Assembly (NCBI GenBank): GCA_934650975.1
Contig: CAKUFW010000012.1
Coordinates: 1-41,653 of the forward strand
Origin: an uncultured Collinsella sp.
GTDB lineage: Bacteria > Actinomycetota > Coriobacteriia > Coriobacteriales > Coriobacteriaceae
Length of the DNA stretch: 41,653 nucleotides
Direction: 5' to 3'
The notes under the pieces: model-generated
What the model was told of the DNA's origin: nothing
The model's database searches: none
What the model saw: the letters and a program-made list of their open reading frames with translations, nothing else
Part shown: piece by piece, positions 22,366 through 29,923 of the stretch
How positions within the stretch are numbered: the stretch's first letter is position 1
Layout of the letters: every line of letters begins with the position of its first letter
Program-made: the position numbers and the translations under genes

Positions 22366-23943
22366 TTGAGCATCACGCCCCTCGACAGCATCCGCCGCGC
22401 CATCGCCCGCCACAACGGCGTCGCCGACCCCACCGTGTTGGGCGACGGGGCACACGGCCAGGGCGGACGCATCGAGAACGGCCTGTTCCCCGCCTCGCAT
22501 ACCGCCGAGGAGCTCGCGCGCATCCAGGAACTGAGCCAGCGCAACGCCGGCGGGCCCGACAGCGGCCAGGCCACGCGCCGTCGCCGCGGGCACGAGCGCG
22601 AGCCCGGCCCCATCCGTCGCATGGTCGACGCCTGGTGGAACCGCCTGCTCGGAGCCGTCTACGGCGGCGGCTTCTCCACGCAAGAAGCCGAGTACGAGGA
22701 GCACGCCACCCGCCGCGACTACCTGTGGAACACCCTGGGCACCGCCGTATGGGGCATGTCGTTTCCGCTGCTCACCATTGTGTCCACGCAACTCCTGGGC
22801 GCCGAGGAGGCCGGCAAGTTCTCGATGGCCTTTGTCACCGGCACGCTCATCATGATTGCGTGCAACTACGGCGTGCGCAATTTTCAGGTCTCGGACATCG
22901 ACGAGAAGACCTCCTTCGCCTCCTACCAGCTCAACCGTTGGATCTGTGGAGTGCTCGCTCTGGGCTGCGGCCTACTCTACAGCAGTGCCCGCGGCTACGA
23001 TGCGCAGATGGCCACGATCGGACTGGGCGTCTACCTCTATAAGGTGATCGACGGCATCGCCGACGTGTACGAGGGCCGCCTGCAGCAGGCCGACAAGCTC
23101 TACTTGGCCGGCATGAGCCAAACGCTGCGCTCCGTCGGTGTCCTCGCGGTCTTTACCGTGGCGCTGTTCCTCACGCGCAGCATGCCCATCGCCGCCATGG
23201 CCATGGGTATCACGGCCATGGCCTCGCTCGTGCTGGTCACCGCCCCGCTCGCCTTGCTCGAGACCGAAAAATCGCGTCGCGTGAGCCTGCGCGAGGTCGG
23301 CCGCCTGTTTGTCCAGTGCGCCCCGCTCTTTGGCGCGCTGTTCCTGTTCAACCTGATCGAGAGCATGCCCAAGTTTGTGATGGAAGGCGCGCTCGCCTAC
23401 AAATATCAGCTGTACTTTAATGCCCTGTTCTTTCCGGCGCAGGCCATTTTGCTGAGCATCGGATTTGTCTACAAACCGCAGCTTCTGCGCCTGTCGAGCA
23501 TTTGGGCGAATCCGCGCAAGCGCCGCCGCTTTGACTTGATTATTGTTGCCGTCATGGCGCTCATCGTGGTCATCACCGGCGCATGCGCCGCATTTATGGC
23601 AGGCCCCGGCATTCCCATCATGAGCTTTATGTACGGCCTTAACTTTGAGCGCTACCGTACGCTGGCGCTGCTGATGGTTGTCGCCGGCGGCGTCACCGCG
23701 GCCATCGACTTTATCTACGCCATCATCACGGTGCTGCGCCACGCCGGCGACGTCACCAAGATCTACCTGATCTGCTTCGCCGTAAGCGTGGTGCTGCCGC
23801 TGATTCTGGTCAACCTGCTGGGCCTGACGGGCGCCGTCGTGAGCTACCTGGCAGTCATGGCGTTGCTGCTGGTGCTCCTGATTATCGAGTACACCCACAT
23901 CCGCCAACGCATCGAACGCGACCGCAACCCGTACGGGGCATAG
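22366..23943 (+). CDS. Polysaccharide flippase-like membrane protein
   Basis: A 525-residue protein with a charged N-terminal region of about 115 residues (Arg-rich, RRRRGHEREPG) followed by about 12 membrane segments, as in the MATE/Wzx (MviN-like) superfamily that flips lipid-linked sugars. Segments such as YLWNTLGTAVWGMSFPLLTI, FSMAFVTGTLIMIACNYGVR and DIYEG-like DVYEGRLQQADKLYL are typical of these actinobacterial homologues. The start is taken as the TTG at 22366 because AAAGGA lies six bases upstream and the -10 box (22333) lies before it. An earlier in-frame TTG coincides with the operator palindrome. Likely works on a surface glycan. No other glycan genes adjoin it. Confidence 0.8.
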   Translation: MSITPLDSIRRAIARHNGVADPTVLGDGAHGQGGRIENGLFPASHTAEELARIQELSQRNAGGPDSGQATRRRRGHEREPGPIRRMVDAWWNRLLGAVYGGGFSTQEAEYEEHATRRDYLWNTLGTAVWGMSFPLLTIVSTQLLGAEEAGKFSMAFVTGTLIMIACNYGVRNFQVSDIDEKTSFASYQLNRWICGVLALGCGLLYSSARGYDAQMATIGLGVYLYKVIDGIADVYEGRLQQADKLYLAGMSQTLRSVGVLAVFTVALFLTRSMPIAAMAMGITAMASLVLVTAPLALLETEKSRRVSLREVGRLFVQCAPLFGALFLFNLIESMPKFVMEGALAYKYQLYFNALFFPAQAILLSIGFVYKPQLLRLSSIWANPRKRRRFDLIIVAVMALIVVITGACAAFMAGPGIPIMSFMYGLNFERYRTLALLMVVAGGVTAAIDFIYAIITVLRHAGDVTKIYLICFAVSVVLPLILVNLLGLTGAVVSYLAVMALLLVLLIIEYTHIRQRIERDRNPYGA

Positions 23944-23973
23944 CCGGCACGATGGGGGGGGGTGGAAATCGCA

Positions 23974-24150
23974 GTCTAATACTTTTCCCGAGAAGTGAAC
24001 GACCTTATTTTGACCCCCCGAAGCATCGACACTTTTTGGACTCTGTTTCCTGCGGGTTTACTAAGTTTTTCCTGCGGTTTTGCTGGCGAAAAATGCAGAT
24101 GCTTCGGGGGTCCGATTTCACTCATTCACTTCTCTGGAAAAGTATTAGAC
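23974..24150. repeat. 177-bp fold-back element with CCTGCGGGTTTACT core
   Basis: The ends GTCTAATACTTTTCC and GGAAAAGTATTAGAC are exact inverted repeats. Pairing continues through GAAGTGAA/TTCACTTC and then GACCCCCCGAAGCATC with GATGCTTCGGGGGTC. The central loop (24039-24085) carries TTTCCTGCGGGTTTACT and a second CCTGCGGTTTT. It encodes no protein and has the same length as the fold-back at 32384-32560. Confidence 0.8.
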
Positions 24151-24170
24151 CTCAATCCGTGGGGTGGGGA

Positions 24171-24281
24171 TGGTAGCTAATTTGGGACGGGGCTTTTTTA
24201 GTTACCCCGGCTGCCAATCGGCCAAACCGGCACCCTATCGGCCGAGGCAGCTAAAAAAGCCCCGTCCCAAATTAGCTACCA
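24171..24281. repeat. Perfect 31-bp inverted-repeat element (GGGACGGGGC family)
   Basis: Arms at 24171-24201 and 24251-24281 are exact reverse complements, beginning TGGTAGCTAATTTGGGACGG. The 49-base interior has two copies of ATCGGCC. Related but degenerate copies are at 10866-11000 and at the outer ends of 27048-27377. MITE-like, with no transposase. Confidence 0.85.
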
Positions 24282-24291
24282 TTTGCACCGA

Positions 24292-25131
24292 TTACTCGCC
24301 CGGGTTGATGTTCGCGTAGAACTCGGCCCCGTCGTCTAGACGCAGGATGCCGACGCGGCCGAACTCGGAGCCGGTGGCAGCGGCGCAGTCGATGTCGATG
24401 CGGTCGGGCACGCCGGCGGTATCCTCGCCGCCCAGACGCACGATCTGCCCGCGGCCCGATTCCTCGTCGAGCCCCGCCAGACCGCCCACCTCGCAATAAC
24501 GCCCAAGCGACACCGTGGGTGTGTGGCCGCTCACCACGACCGGACCCCTACCCTCAGCAGAAAGCAACCCCGTCGGCGCATCCCAATAGCCGTGACGAAT
24601 CCACAGCAAGTCATCAGACGACTGCACCGCAAGCATCTGCTGAAGCAGCTCGCGGTCGGCATCAACCGCCCCGGCGCCATCGGAACAATCCACGTCATGC
24701 TCCAGCAAAAACGCGCGCGCCGCCTCGGTCTGAACGCCGGCATGCACCAGCAGGAACGGACGCTCGTCAGTCTCGGCCACCGCGTAGAGCGGCAACGTCG
24801 CCATCCAGCGCACGAGCTCCTCGTACGCCTCAAATTCCATATCGTTGAGCTGCTGACGGGTGGTCCAGCCGCCGTTGATATCCCAGGTCTCGACATCGAG
24901 CGGATCTTGGCCAATGATGGCATCGAGCATAATCTGCTCGTGGTTGCCCTTGAGAACGCGAGCGTTGGGCAGCGAACGCACGAGCTTGATAACGCCGACC
25001 GGATCGGGCCCGCGATCGATCATGTCGCCCAGCACGTACAGCGTATCGTCGGACGCCAGCGAAATCTTGGACAGGGCCTCGTCAAGCGCACGCACGTGCC
25101 CGTGAGCATCGGATGTCACATAGATCGCCAT
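24292..25131 (-). CDS. Calcineurin-like metallophosphoesterase (PrpA-type)
   Basis: A 279-residue cytoplasmic phosphatase of the PPP/calcineurin-like fold. The metal ligands are visible in order: D8 and H10 in SDAHGH, GDMIDRG at 35-41, GNHE at 62-65, H130 in LLVHAG and GHTP at 202-205. This is the layout of bacterial serine/threonine protein phosphatases such as PrpA, though some relatives cleave nucleotides such as Ap4A. AAGGAGAGG lies upstream of the ATG. The stop codon lies ten bases from the end of a perfect inverted-repeat element. It is divergent from the antiporter gene. Confidence 0.9.
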   Translation of the reverse strand: MAIYVTSDAHGHVRALDEALSKISLASDDTLYVLGDMIDRGPDPVGVIKLVRSLPNARVLKGNHEQIMLDAIIGQDPLDVETWDINGGWTTRQQLNDMEFEAYEELVRWMATLPLYAVAETDERPFLLVHAGVQTEAARAFLLEHDVDCSDGAGAVDADRELLQQMLAVQSSDDLLWIRHGYWDAPTGLLSAEGRGPVVVSGHTPTVSLGRYCEVGGLAGLDEESGRGQIVRLGGEDTAGVPDRIDIDCAAATGSEFGRVGILRLDDGAEFYANINPGE

Positions 25132-25438
25132 GAAACGCCTCTCCTTGCATTGCGGCCGAAGCCCGACGCCGCAACTAAAACTTCAAGTTGAACTTAAACG
25201 TTACCCATTGTACTCCGTTGCAATAAAGCTGGGAAGGGTCTCCGCCACCAGGCTATTGACCGCGCCGCCCCCACTGCACCGCCCGCCCCGGCACCCCGAC
25301 CAGCACCGCCGGCGCCGGCACCTCGTGTCGAAAATGCGCACGCCCCCAATCCAGCCCCATAAACCCACCACCTTTGGGTACAAATAACCGTAGACAACTG
25401 ACCGTGCCACGCCAACCACCCAGGAGCGGACACCATCT
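25132..25438. other. Divergent promoter region, phosphatase and antiporter
   Basis: No gene is seen in these 307 bases. The region has a C-rich low-complexity stretch (about 25260-25360). TTCAAGTTGAA, an 11-bp palindrome, is at about 25183, and TACAAAT at about 25379 may be a -10 box for the antiporter gene. None is strong enough to call alone. Confidence 0.35.
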
Positions 25439-27040
25439 ATGAACCAGATACTTCTCTTTATCGGCCTCGTCATCATTTTGTGCCTGACCATCAAGCCCGT
25501 CGGCAAAAAGCTCCCCTTCCCCACCCTACTCATCTTTATCGCGCTCGGCATGCTGCTGGGCGTCAACGGCCCGGCGCACATCGACTTTAGCGACTACGCG
25601 CTCACCGAAACCGTCTGCAGCACGGCGTTGCTGTTCATCATGTTCTATGGCGGCTTTAACACCAACATCGACCGCGCCAAACCCGTCGCCGTGCCCGCGG
25701 TGCTGCTGAGCACGCTCGGCGTCGTCATCACCTCTGGCATTACGGGCGCGTTTGCGCACTTCGCACTGGGTTTCGACTGGATCGGCGGCCTGCTGCTGGG
25801 CTCCGTTGTGGCATCCACCGATGCGGCGAGCGTCTTTAGCGTGCTGCGCGAGCACAGCCTATCGCTCTGCAACGGCACCGACTCGCTGCTCGAGGTAGAA
25901 TCGGGCTCCAACGACCCCGTCGCCTACATGCTCACCGCGGTGCTCGCGACCCTCGCCGCCGGCGGCGACATCGACATCCCCGTGCTGCTGGCCAAGCAAA
26001 TCATCCTGGGCGTGGGGCTGGGCCTTGTCATCGGCTGGGCATCGGGGCGCCTGATCGAGCGCGCGCACGCAACGGCCGAGGGCGCGCAGACCATCTTTTT
26101 GTTCGCCGTGGCCATCGTCGCCTACGCGCTGCCGAGCTACCTGGGCGGCAACGGCTTTTTGGCCGTGTACCTGGCCGGCATCGTACTGGGCGCGAGTGAC
26201 ATCACCGGCAAGGTCGAGCTGGCGCACTTCTTCGACACCCTTACCGAAATGGCCGAGATGACCATCTTCTTTTTGCTCGGCCTGCTCGTGACGCCCGCGC
26301 GCCTGCCTCAAATGCTGCTGCCGGGCCTGGCACTCATGGCGTTTATGCTCTTCGTGAGTCGCCCCATCGCCGTCGGCATGCTGCTGGCACCGTTTAAGAC
26401 GAACCCTCGCCAGGTAGCGCTCGTAAGCTGGGCGGGACTGCGCGGCGCGGCATCGGTCGTCTTTAGCCTCTTTGCCATGGTGGCCGGCGTTCCCGGAGGC
26501 CACGACCTGTTTGACCTGGTGTTTGTAATTGCCGTATCGAGCATTGTGGTACAGGGCTCGCTGCTGCCGTCGGTGGCGAAAAAGCTCGACATGATCGATG
26601 CCACCGGCGACGTGCGCCGCACCTTTAACGATTATCGCGACGAGGACGGTATGTCGTTCGTCAAGCTTAAGGTGGGCGCGGGCCATCCGTTTGCCGGGCG
26701 CTCGCTTGCCGATATTGGCAGTGCTACGAATATGCTCGTCGTCCTGGTGCTGCGCGACGGTGCGCACCCGGTGCTGCCCAACGGCGATACCGTCATCGAG
26801 GAAGGCGACCTGTTGGTGATGGCCGCACCGACGTTTGAAGAGCGTGCCGGGGTTACGCTGCGCGAGGTCACCGTAACGCCCCACGGACGTCTGGCCGGGC
26901 AGCGCCTGCGCGACGTGCCGCAAGGCAAGCACCCGTTTATCGTCGTGATGCTCAAGCGCGACGGACAAACGATCATCCCCGACGGCAACACCCTCATATT
27001 CGCCGGCGACGAAGCCGTCATCGCCACGCTGGCGTCGTAG
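25439..27040 (+). CDS. CPA1-type potassium or sodium/proton antiporter
   Basis: A 533-residue membrane protein. Residues 1 to about 390 form 12-13 hydrophobic segments with the cation/proton antiporter motifs STDAA (126-130) and ESGSNDP (154-160). The C-terminal 150 residues hold two RCK_C/TrkA-C-like modules (MSFVKLKVGAGHPFAGRSL onward, then VTVTPHGRLAGQRLRDVP), as in the CvrA/NhaP2 potassium/proton antiporters. These domains usually gate transport in response to nucleotides such as c-di-AMP or NAD(H). AGGAG lies about 12 bases before the ATG. It probably exports K+ or Na+ for pH and osmotic balance. Confidence 0.9.
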   Translation: MNQILLFIGLVIILCLTIKPVGKKLPFPTLLIFIALGMLLGVNGPAHIDFSDYALTETVCSTALLFIMFYGGFNTNIDRAKPVAVPAVLLSTLGVVITSGITGAFAHFALGFDWIGGLLLGSVVASTDAASVFSVLREHSLSLCNGTDSLLEVESGSNDPVAYMLTAVLATLAAGGDIDIPVLLAKQIILGVGLGLVIGWASGRLIERAHATAEGAQTIFLFAVAIVAYALPSYLGGNGFLAVYLAGIVLGASDITGKVELAHFFDTLTEMAEMTIFFLLGLLVTPARLPQMLLPGLALMAFMLFVSRPIAVGMLLAPFKTNPRQVALVSWAGLRGAASVVFSLFAMVAGVPGGHDLFDLVFVIAVSSIVVQGSLLPSVAKKLDMIDATGDVRRTFNDYRDEDGMSFVKLKVGAGHPFAGRSLADIGSATNMLVVLVLRDGAHPVLPNGDTVIEEGDLLVMAAPTFEERAGVTLREVTVTPHGRLAGQRLRDVPQGKHPFIVVMLKRDGQTIIPDGNTLIFAGDEAVIATLAS

Positions 27041-27047
27041 CAGTCAA

Positions 27048-27377
27048 GGGTAACTAAAAGAGACGCGACCCGACTTGGCTACATTTGAGCATCAATCGCC
27101 CCGGATGGAGTCTCGTTGCGGACAATTTGCGTCTGGCAAAACTAAGTGAGTAGACTTTTGCCGAACCGCCGACCACGCCACCAAAGCACAAGTCTGTGAC
27201 CTGCGGGTTTATTGAAGCAAACTTGTCGTGTGCCCAGGATTTCCAATAAAGCCTACTCACTCAGCCTGCGGGCAGTCAAAATAGAGCGATCGCGAGGACG
27301 TTAGACTCCATTGCGACGGCTTATCGCGCATTTTCGCGCAGCCGCGGATGCAGACGCGCCGTCCCATATTAGCTACC
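27048..27377. repeat. Large nested fold-back element with ACCTGCGGGTTT core
   Basis: Imperfect inverted repeats are nested: GGGTAACTAA/TTAGCTACCC at the ends, ATGGAGTCT/AGACTCCAT inside, and AGTGAGTAG/CTACTCACT innermost. The centre (27189-27213) has CAAGTCTGTGACCTGCGGG, matching the cores at 494-518 (19 of 25) and 721-745. It fills the gap between the antiporter gene and a small acidic-protein gene and shows no coding sense. Confidence 0.6.
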
Positions 27378-27385
27378 CCCGCCCC

Positions 27386-27577
27386 TTAGTCCTCGTCGAC
27401 AGCGAAGTCGCGGAGGTCGAGGCCTTCTCGTTCGGCTCGGGCTAGGAGCTCTTGGGGAGACTCGTCCTCGATATCCACTACGTCGAGCATAGCAGCCGGA
27501 AAGCCCACGCCCGCCGCACTCCCCGCGCGGTCGAGCAGGCTCTCGCACAGCTGGTCAACATCGACTTCGATTTTCAT
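27386..27577 (-). CDS. Small acidic protein of unknown function
   Basis: A 63-residue strongly acidic protein (many Asp and Glu, ending FAVDED) with no recognised domain. It starts MKIEVDVDQLCESLLDRAG and has a predicted central helix, SPQELLARAEREGLD. AGGGGG lies eight bases before the ATG at 27577. It is divergent from the MazG-like gene, about 115 bases apart, and its stop lies just beyond a large fold-back element. Size and charge would suit a DNA-mimic, antitoxin or adaptor, but nothing in the sequence decides this. Confidence 0.55.
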   Translation of the reverse strand: MKIEVDVDQLCESLLDRAGSAAGVGFPAAMLDVVDIEDESPQELLARAEREGLDLRDFAVDED

Positions 27578-27632
27578 GGTGAAACCCCCTGTCGGGCAAC
27601 CGTGGCCGAACAAACCGCACGTCCCAAATGAT

Positions 27633-27661
27633 GTGCAATAAATCCCAGATACGGCCATAAT
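27633..27661 (+). promoter_or_regulatory. Promoter candidate for the MazG/helicase unit
   Basis: CATAAT (27656-27661), one base from consensus, lies 17 bases after a weak GTGCAA. The box ends about 30 bases before the MazG-like start codon. Confidence 0.35.
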
Positions 27662-27692
27662 AAAGCAGTGAACAGCAGGGAGGTTGTGGACG

Positions 27693-28049
27693 ATGGATAA
27701 GCTTGATGTCATGACGAAACAAGTCAGGGACTTTTGTGATGCACGCAGTTGGCGCAAATATCACACGCCAAAAGAGCTTGCCATCGGCATGGCAACTGAG
27801 TCCTCCGAGCTCCTTCAGCTCTTTCGTTTTATGAGCGACGAGCACATTGCAGGAATGCTCGAAGACACCGAGCAACGCCAAGCCATCGAAGACGAAATTG
27901 CCGACACGCTCCTCTTTCTCCTGCGTTTTTCCGATCTAAACGGAATCGATCTCCCGGCTGCACTCTCGTCCAAGCTCAAGCGCAATGGTGAGCGCTACCC
28001 CGTCGACGCATCATCAAACGAATACAGAAAGGCGGGCCACCGTGAGTAA
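27693..28049 (+). CDS. MazG-like nucleotide pyrophosphohydrolase
   Basis: A 118-residue all-alpha NTP pyrophosphatase of the MazG/RS21-C6 type, which converts (d)NTPs to monophosphates. The metal-binding signature is intact: EXXE at 36-39 (ESSE) and EXXD at 68-71 (EIAD), with KYHTPKELAIGMATE before it. GGGAGG lies nine bases upstream of the ATG. The last eight bases overlap the GTG start of the next gene, so the two are translationally coupled. Codon use is richer in A and T than the neighbours, suggesting acquisition. Enzymes of this size often clean up non-canonical nucleotides. The partner suggests a special role. Confidence 0.88.
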   Translation: MDKLDVMTKQVRDFCDARSWRKYHTPKELAIGMATESSELLQLFRFMSDEHIAGMLEDTEQRQAIEDEIADTLLFLLRFSDLNGIDLPAALSSKLKRNGERYPVDASSNEYRKAGHRE

Positions 28050-29784
28050 TGAGTTCGCCCTTCGGCAATACACGCTTCCCCTACCCAAGCCCTTCGAGAC
28101 AAGCGAATCGCTACAAGACTTTGGCACGCCAGAGCCCGGGGCTCACCATGACGAGAGCTGGCCTGTTCTCTACATCCTGACTAACAGTAAAAAGAAGACG
28201 GCATACATTGGCCAAACTACCAACTATCAACGCCGCATGAAGCAACACGCCGCAAACGCTGACAAGGACTTCGATCGAACACTTCTGATCGACAACCCCA
28301 CATTCAATCAGTCAGCGACATTTGAGTTTGAAAACCGGCTCATCGAACTGTTCTGCGCTGACGAAAAATACCAGGTGACCAATGGCAACAATGGCTATGC
28401 CCAATTCGATTACTTTGAGCGGCCTCAGTACCGCCAGAAGTTCCGAACGCTGTGGACAAAGCTGCGCGAAGAAAACTACGCGATTCACCCCATCGAAGAA
28501 CTCGAGAACACTGACCTGTTTAAATTCTCGCCTTTCAAAACGCTCACACCCGATCAATATGAAACGATTGAGACGATTTACAAGCGTCTCGAGCAGGAAC
28601 AGAAAGACGTTGAGCAAGGCGGCCCCAAGAAGAAACGCGTAACCATCGTAAACGGCGCGCCTGGAACAGGCAAAACCATCCTTGCCATCAGCCTCATGTT
28701 CAAAATCAAAAACGAACCCAAGCTATCCGGCCTGCGGGTCGGTTTCGTGACACCCATGGAGTCCCTTAATAAGACGCTCAAAAAACTCACGCGCTATCTT
28801 CCTGGGTTAAAGCCTGGCGACATCCTGACCCCCAGCGACGTAACCAAGAAGGATCGGTATGACATCTTGCTTGTCGACGAGGCGCACCGGCTGGGCAATT
28901 ACTTGACAGCCGGTGCCGGCATCGGAGCTTTTTACAACACATGCGAGCGACTCAACTTGCCTCGTACGAGCAGCCAGGTGGATTGGATTTTCAAATGCTG
29001 CGACAAGGCTTACCTGTTCTACGACCCCAAACAGCAGGTCCGCGCATCTGGACTCAATCGAAACGACCTTGAGCAGCGACTCAATCAGCTCGAAGAAGCG
29101 GGTATCGAAACTGAAGAATTCAACCTAAGCACGCAAATGCGCGTACGCGGTGGCGACGAATACCTCGATTTTATCTACGACTTACTCGACAACAAGGCAT
29201 ACATGCATGCCGGCATGAAGTTCGAAGAACTCTTTTCATCGGAGCCTTACGATTCGCGGGCCGGGGATCCGAACAGTGATGTTCCCAGATACCAGTTTGG
29301 AATCATCGACCGATTTGAGGAATTCTGTTCCTTGCAGCAAGCCAAGGAAGAAGAAGTTGGCCTTTCCCGCATGATGGCAGGCTTTGCGTGGAAGTGGGAA
29401 ACGAAGAATAACAAAGACGCGTTCGACATCGTCATCGAAGGCATCCCTAAACGTTGGAACTCAACTCAAAAGGATTGGGTTAACTCCGCCAACGCCGTCA
29501 ACGAGGTCGGATGCATCCACACCGTACAGGGCTACGACCTCAACTACGGCTTCGTAATTCTGGGGCCAGACATTTACTACGACACCGGCAAGAATGCCGT
29601 CTGCGTTAACAGGACGAACTTTAAAGATGCTGTCGCAAAGAAAAAAGCAAACGACGACGACCTACGAAAGATCATCGTCAACGCTTACTACGTTCTCATG
29701 ACGCGCGGCATGCTGGGAACGTTTCTTTTTGTATGCGACCCGGCGCTCAAGGAGTATTTGTCACGGTATATCCCGGTGATATAG
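28042..29784 (+). CDS. GIY-YIG nuclease / SF1 helicase fusion (DUF2075)
   Basis: A 580-residue cytoplasmic protein in two parts. Residues 40-115 resemble a GIY-YIG endonuclease: VLYILTN, TAYIGQT with Y55, the RRMKQH segment, E96/E98 before NRLIELF, and N113. Residues 198-580 are a DUF2075/Schlafen-like superfamily 1 ATPase: Walker A GAPGTGKT at 205-212, Walker B LLVDEAH at 276-282, STQMRVRGG near 363, TVQGYD at 494-499 and LMTRG at 552-556. All key residues look intact. The GTG start overlaps the MazG-like stop (GTGAGTAA). Codons are clearly AT-richer than the surroundings. Probably a nucleic-acid-cleaving ATPase with a nucleotide-hydrolysing partner. Phage defence is inferred, not shown. Confidence 0.85.
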   Translation: MSNEFALRQYTLPLPKPFETSESLQDFGTPEPGAHHDESWPVLYILTNSKKKTAYIGQTTNYQRRMKQHAANADKDFDRTLLIDNPTFNQSATFEFENRLIELFCADEKYQVTNGNNGYAQFDYFERPQYRQKFRTLWTKLREENYAIHPIEELENTDLFKFSPFKTLTPDQYETIETIYKRLEQEQKDVEQGGPKKKRVTIVNGAPGTGKTILAISLMFKIKNEPKLSGLRVGFVTPMESLNKTLKKLTRYLPGLKPGDILTPSDVTKKDRYDILLVDEAHRLGNYLTAGAGIGAFYNTCERLNLPRTSSQVDWIFKCCDKAYLFYDPKQQVRASGLNRNDLEQRLNQLEEAGIETEEFNLSTQMRVRGGDEYLDFIYDLLDNKAYMHAGMKFEELFSSEPYDSRAGDPNSDVPRYQFGIIDRFEEFCSLQQAKEEEVGLSRMMAGFAWKWETKNNKDAFDIVIEGIPKRWNSTQKDWVNSANAVNEVGCIHTVQGYDLNYGFVILGPDIYYDTGKNAVCVNRTNFKDAVAKKKANDDDLRKIIVNAYYVLMTRGMLGTFLFVCDPALKEYLSRYIPVI

Positions 29785-29923
29785 GCTGACGCCAGGTCTT
29801 CCATGTAACCATCCTGTAAATCATAGCAGCGCACTCGGGTTTTGCTGTGATGCGGTCGCGCCCGATGCTGCACTGTGCTAAAGTATCCCGAACGTTCAAA
29901 CGACTACGAGGGGGACCCAGAAG

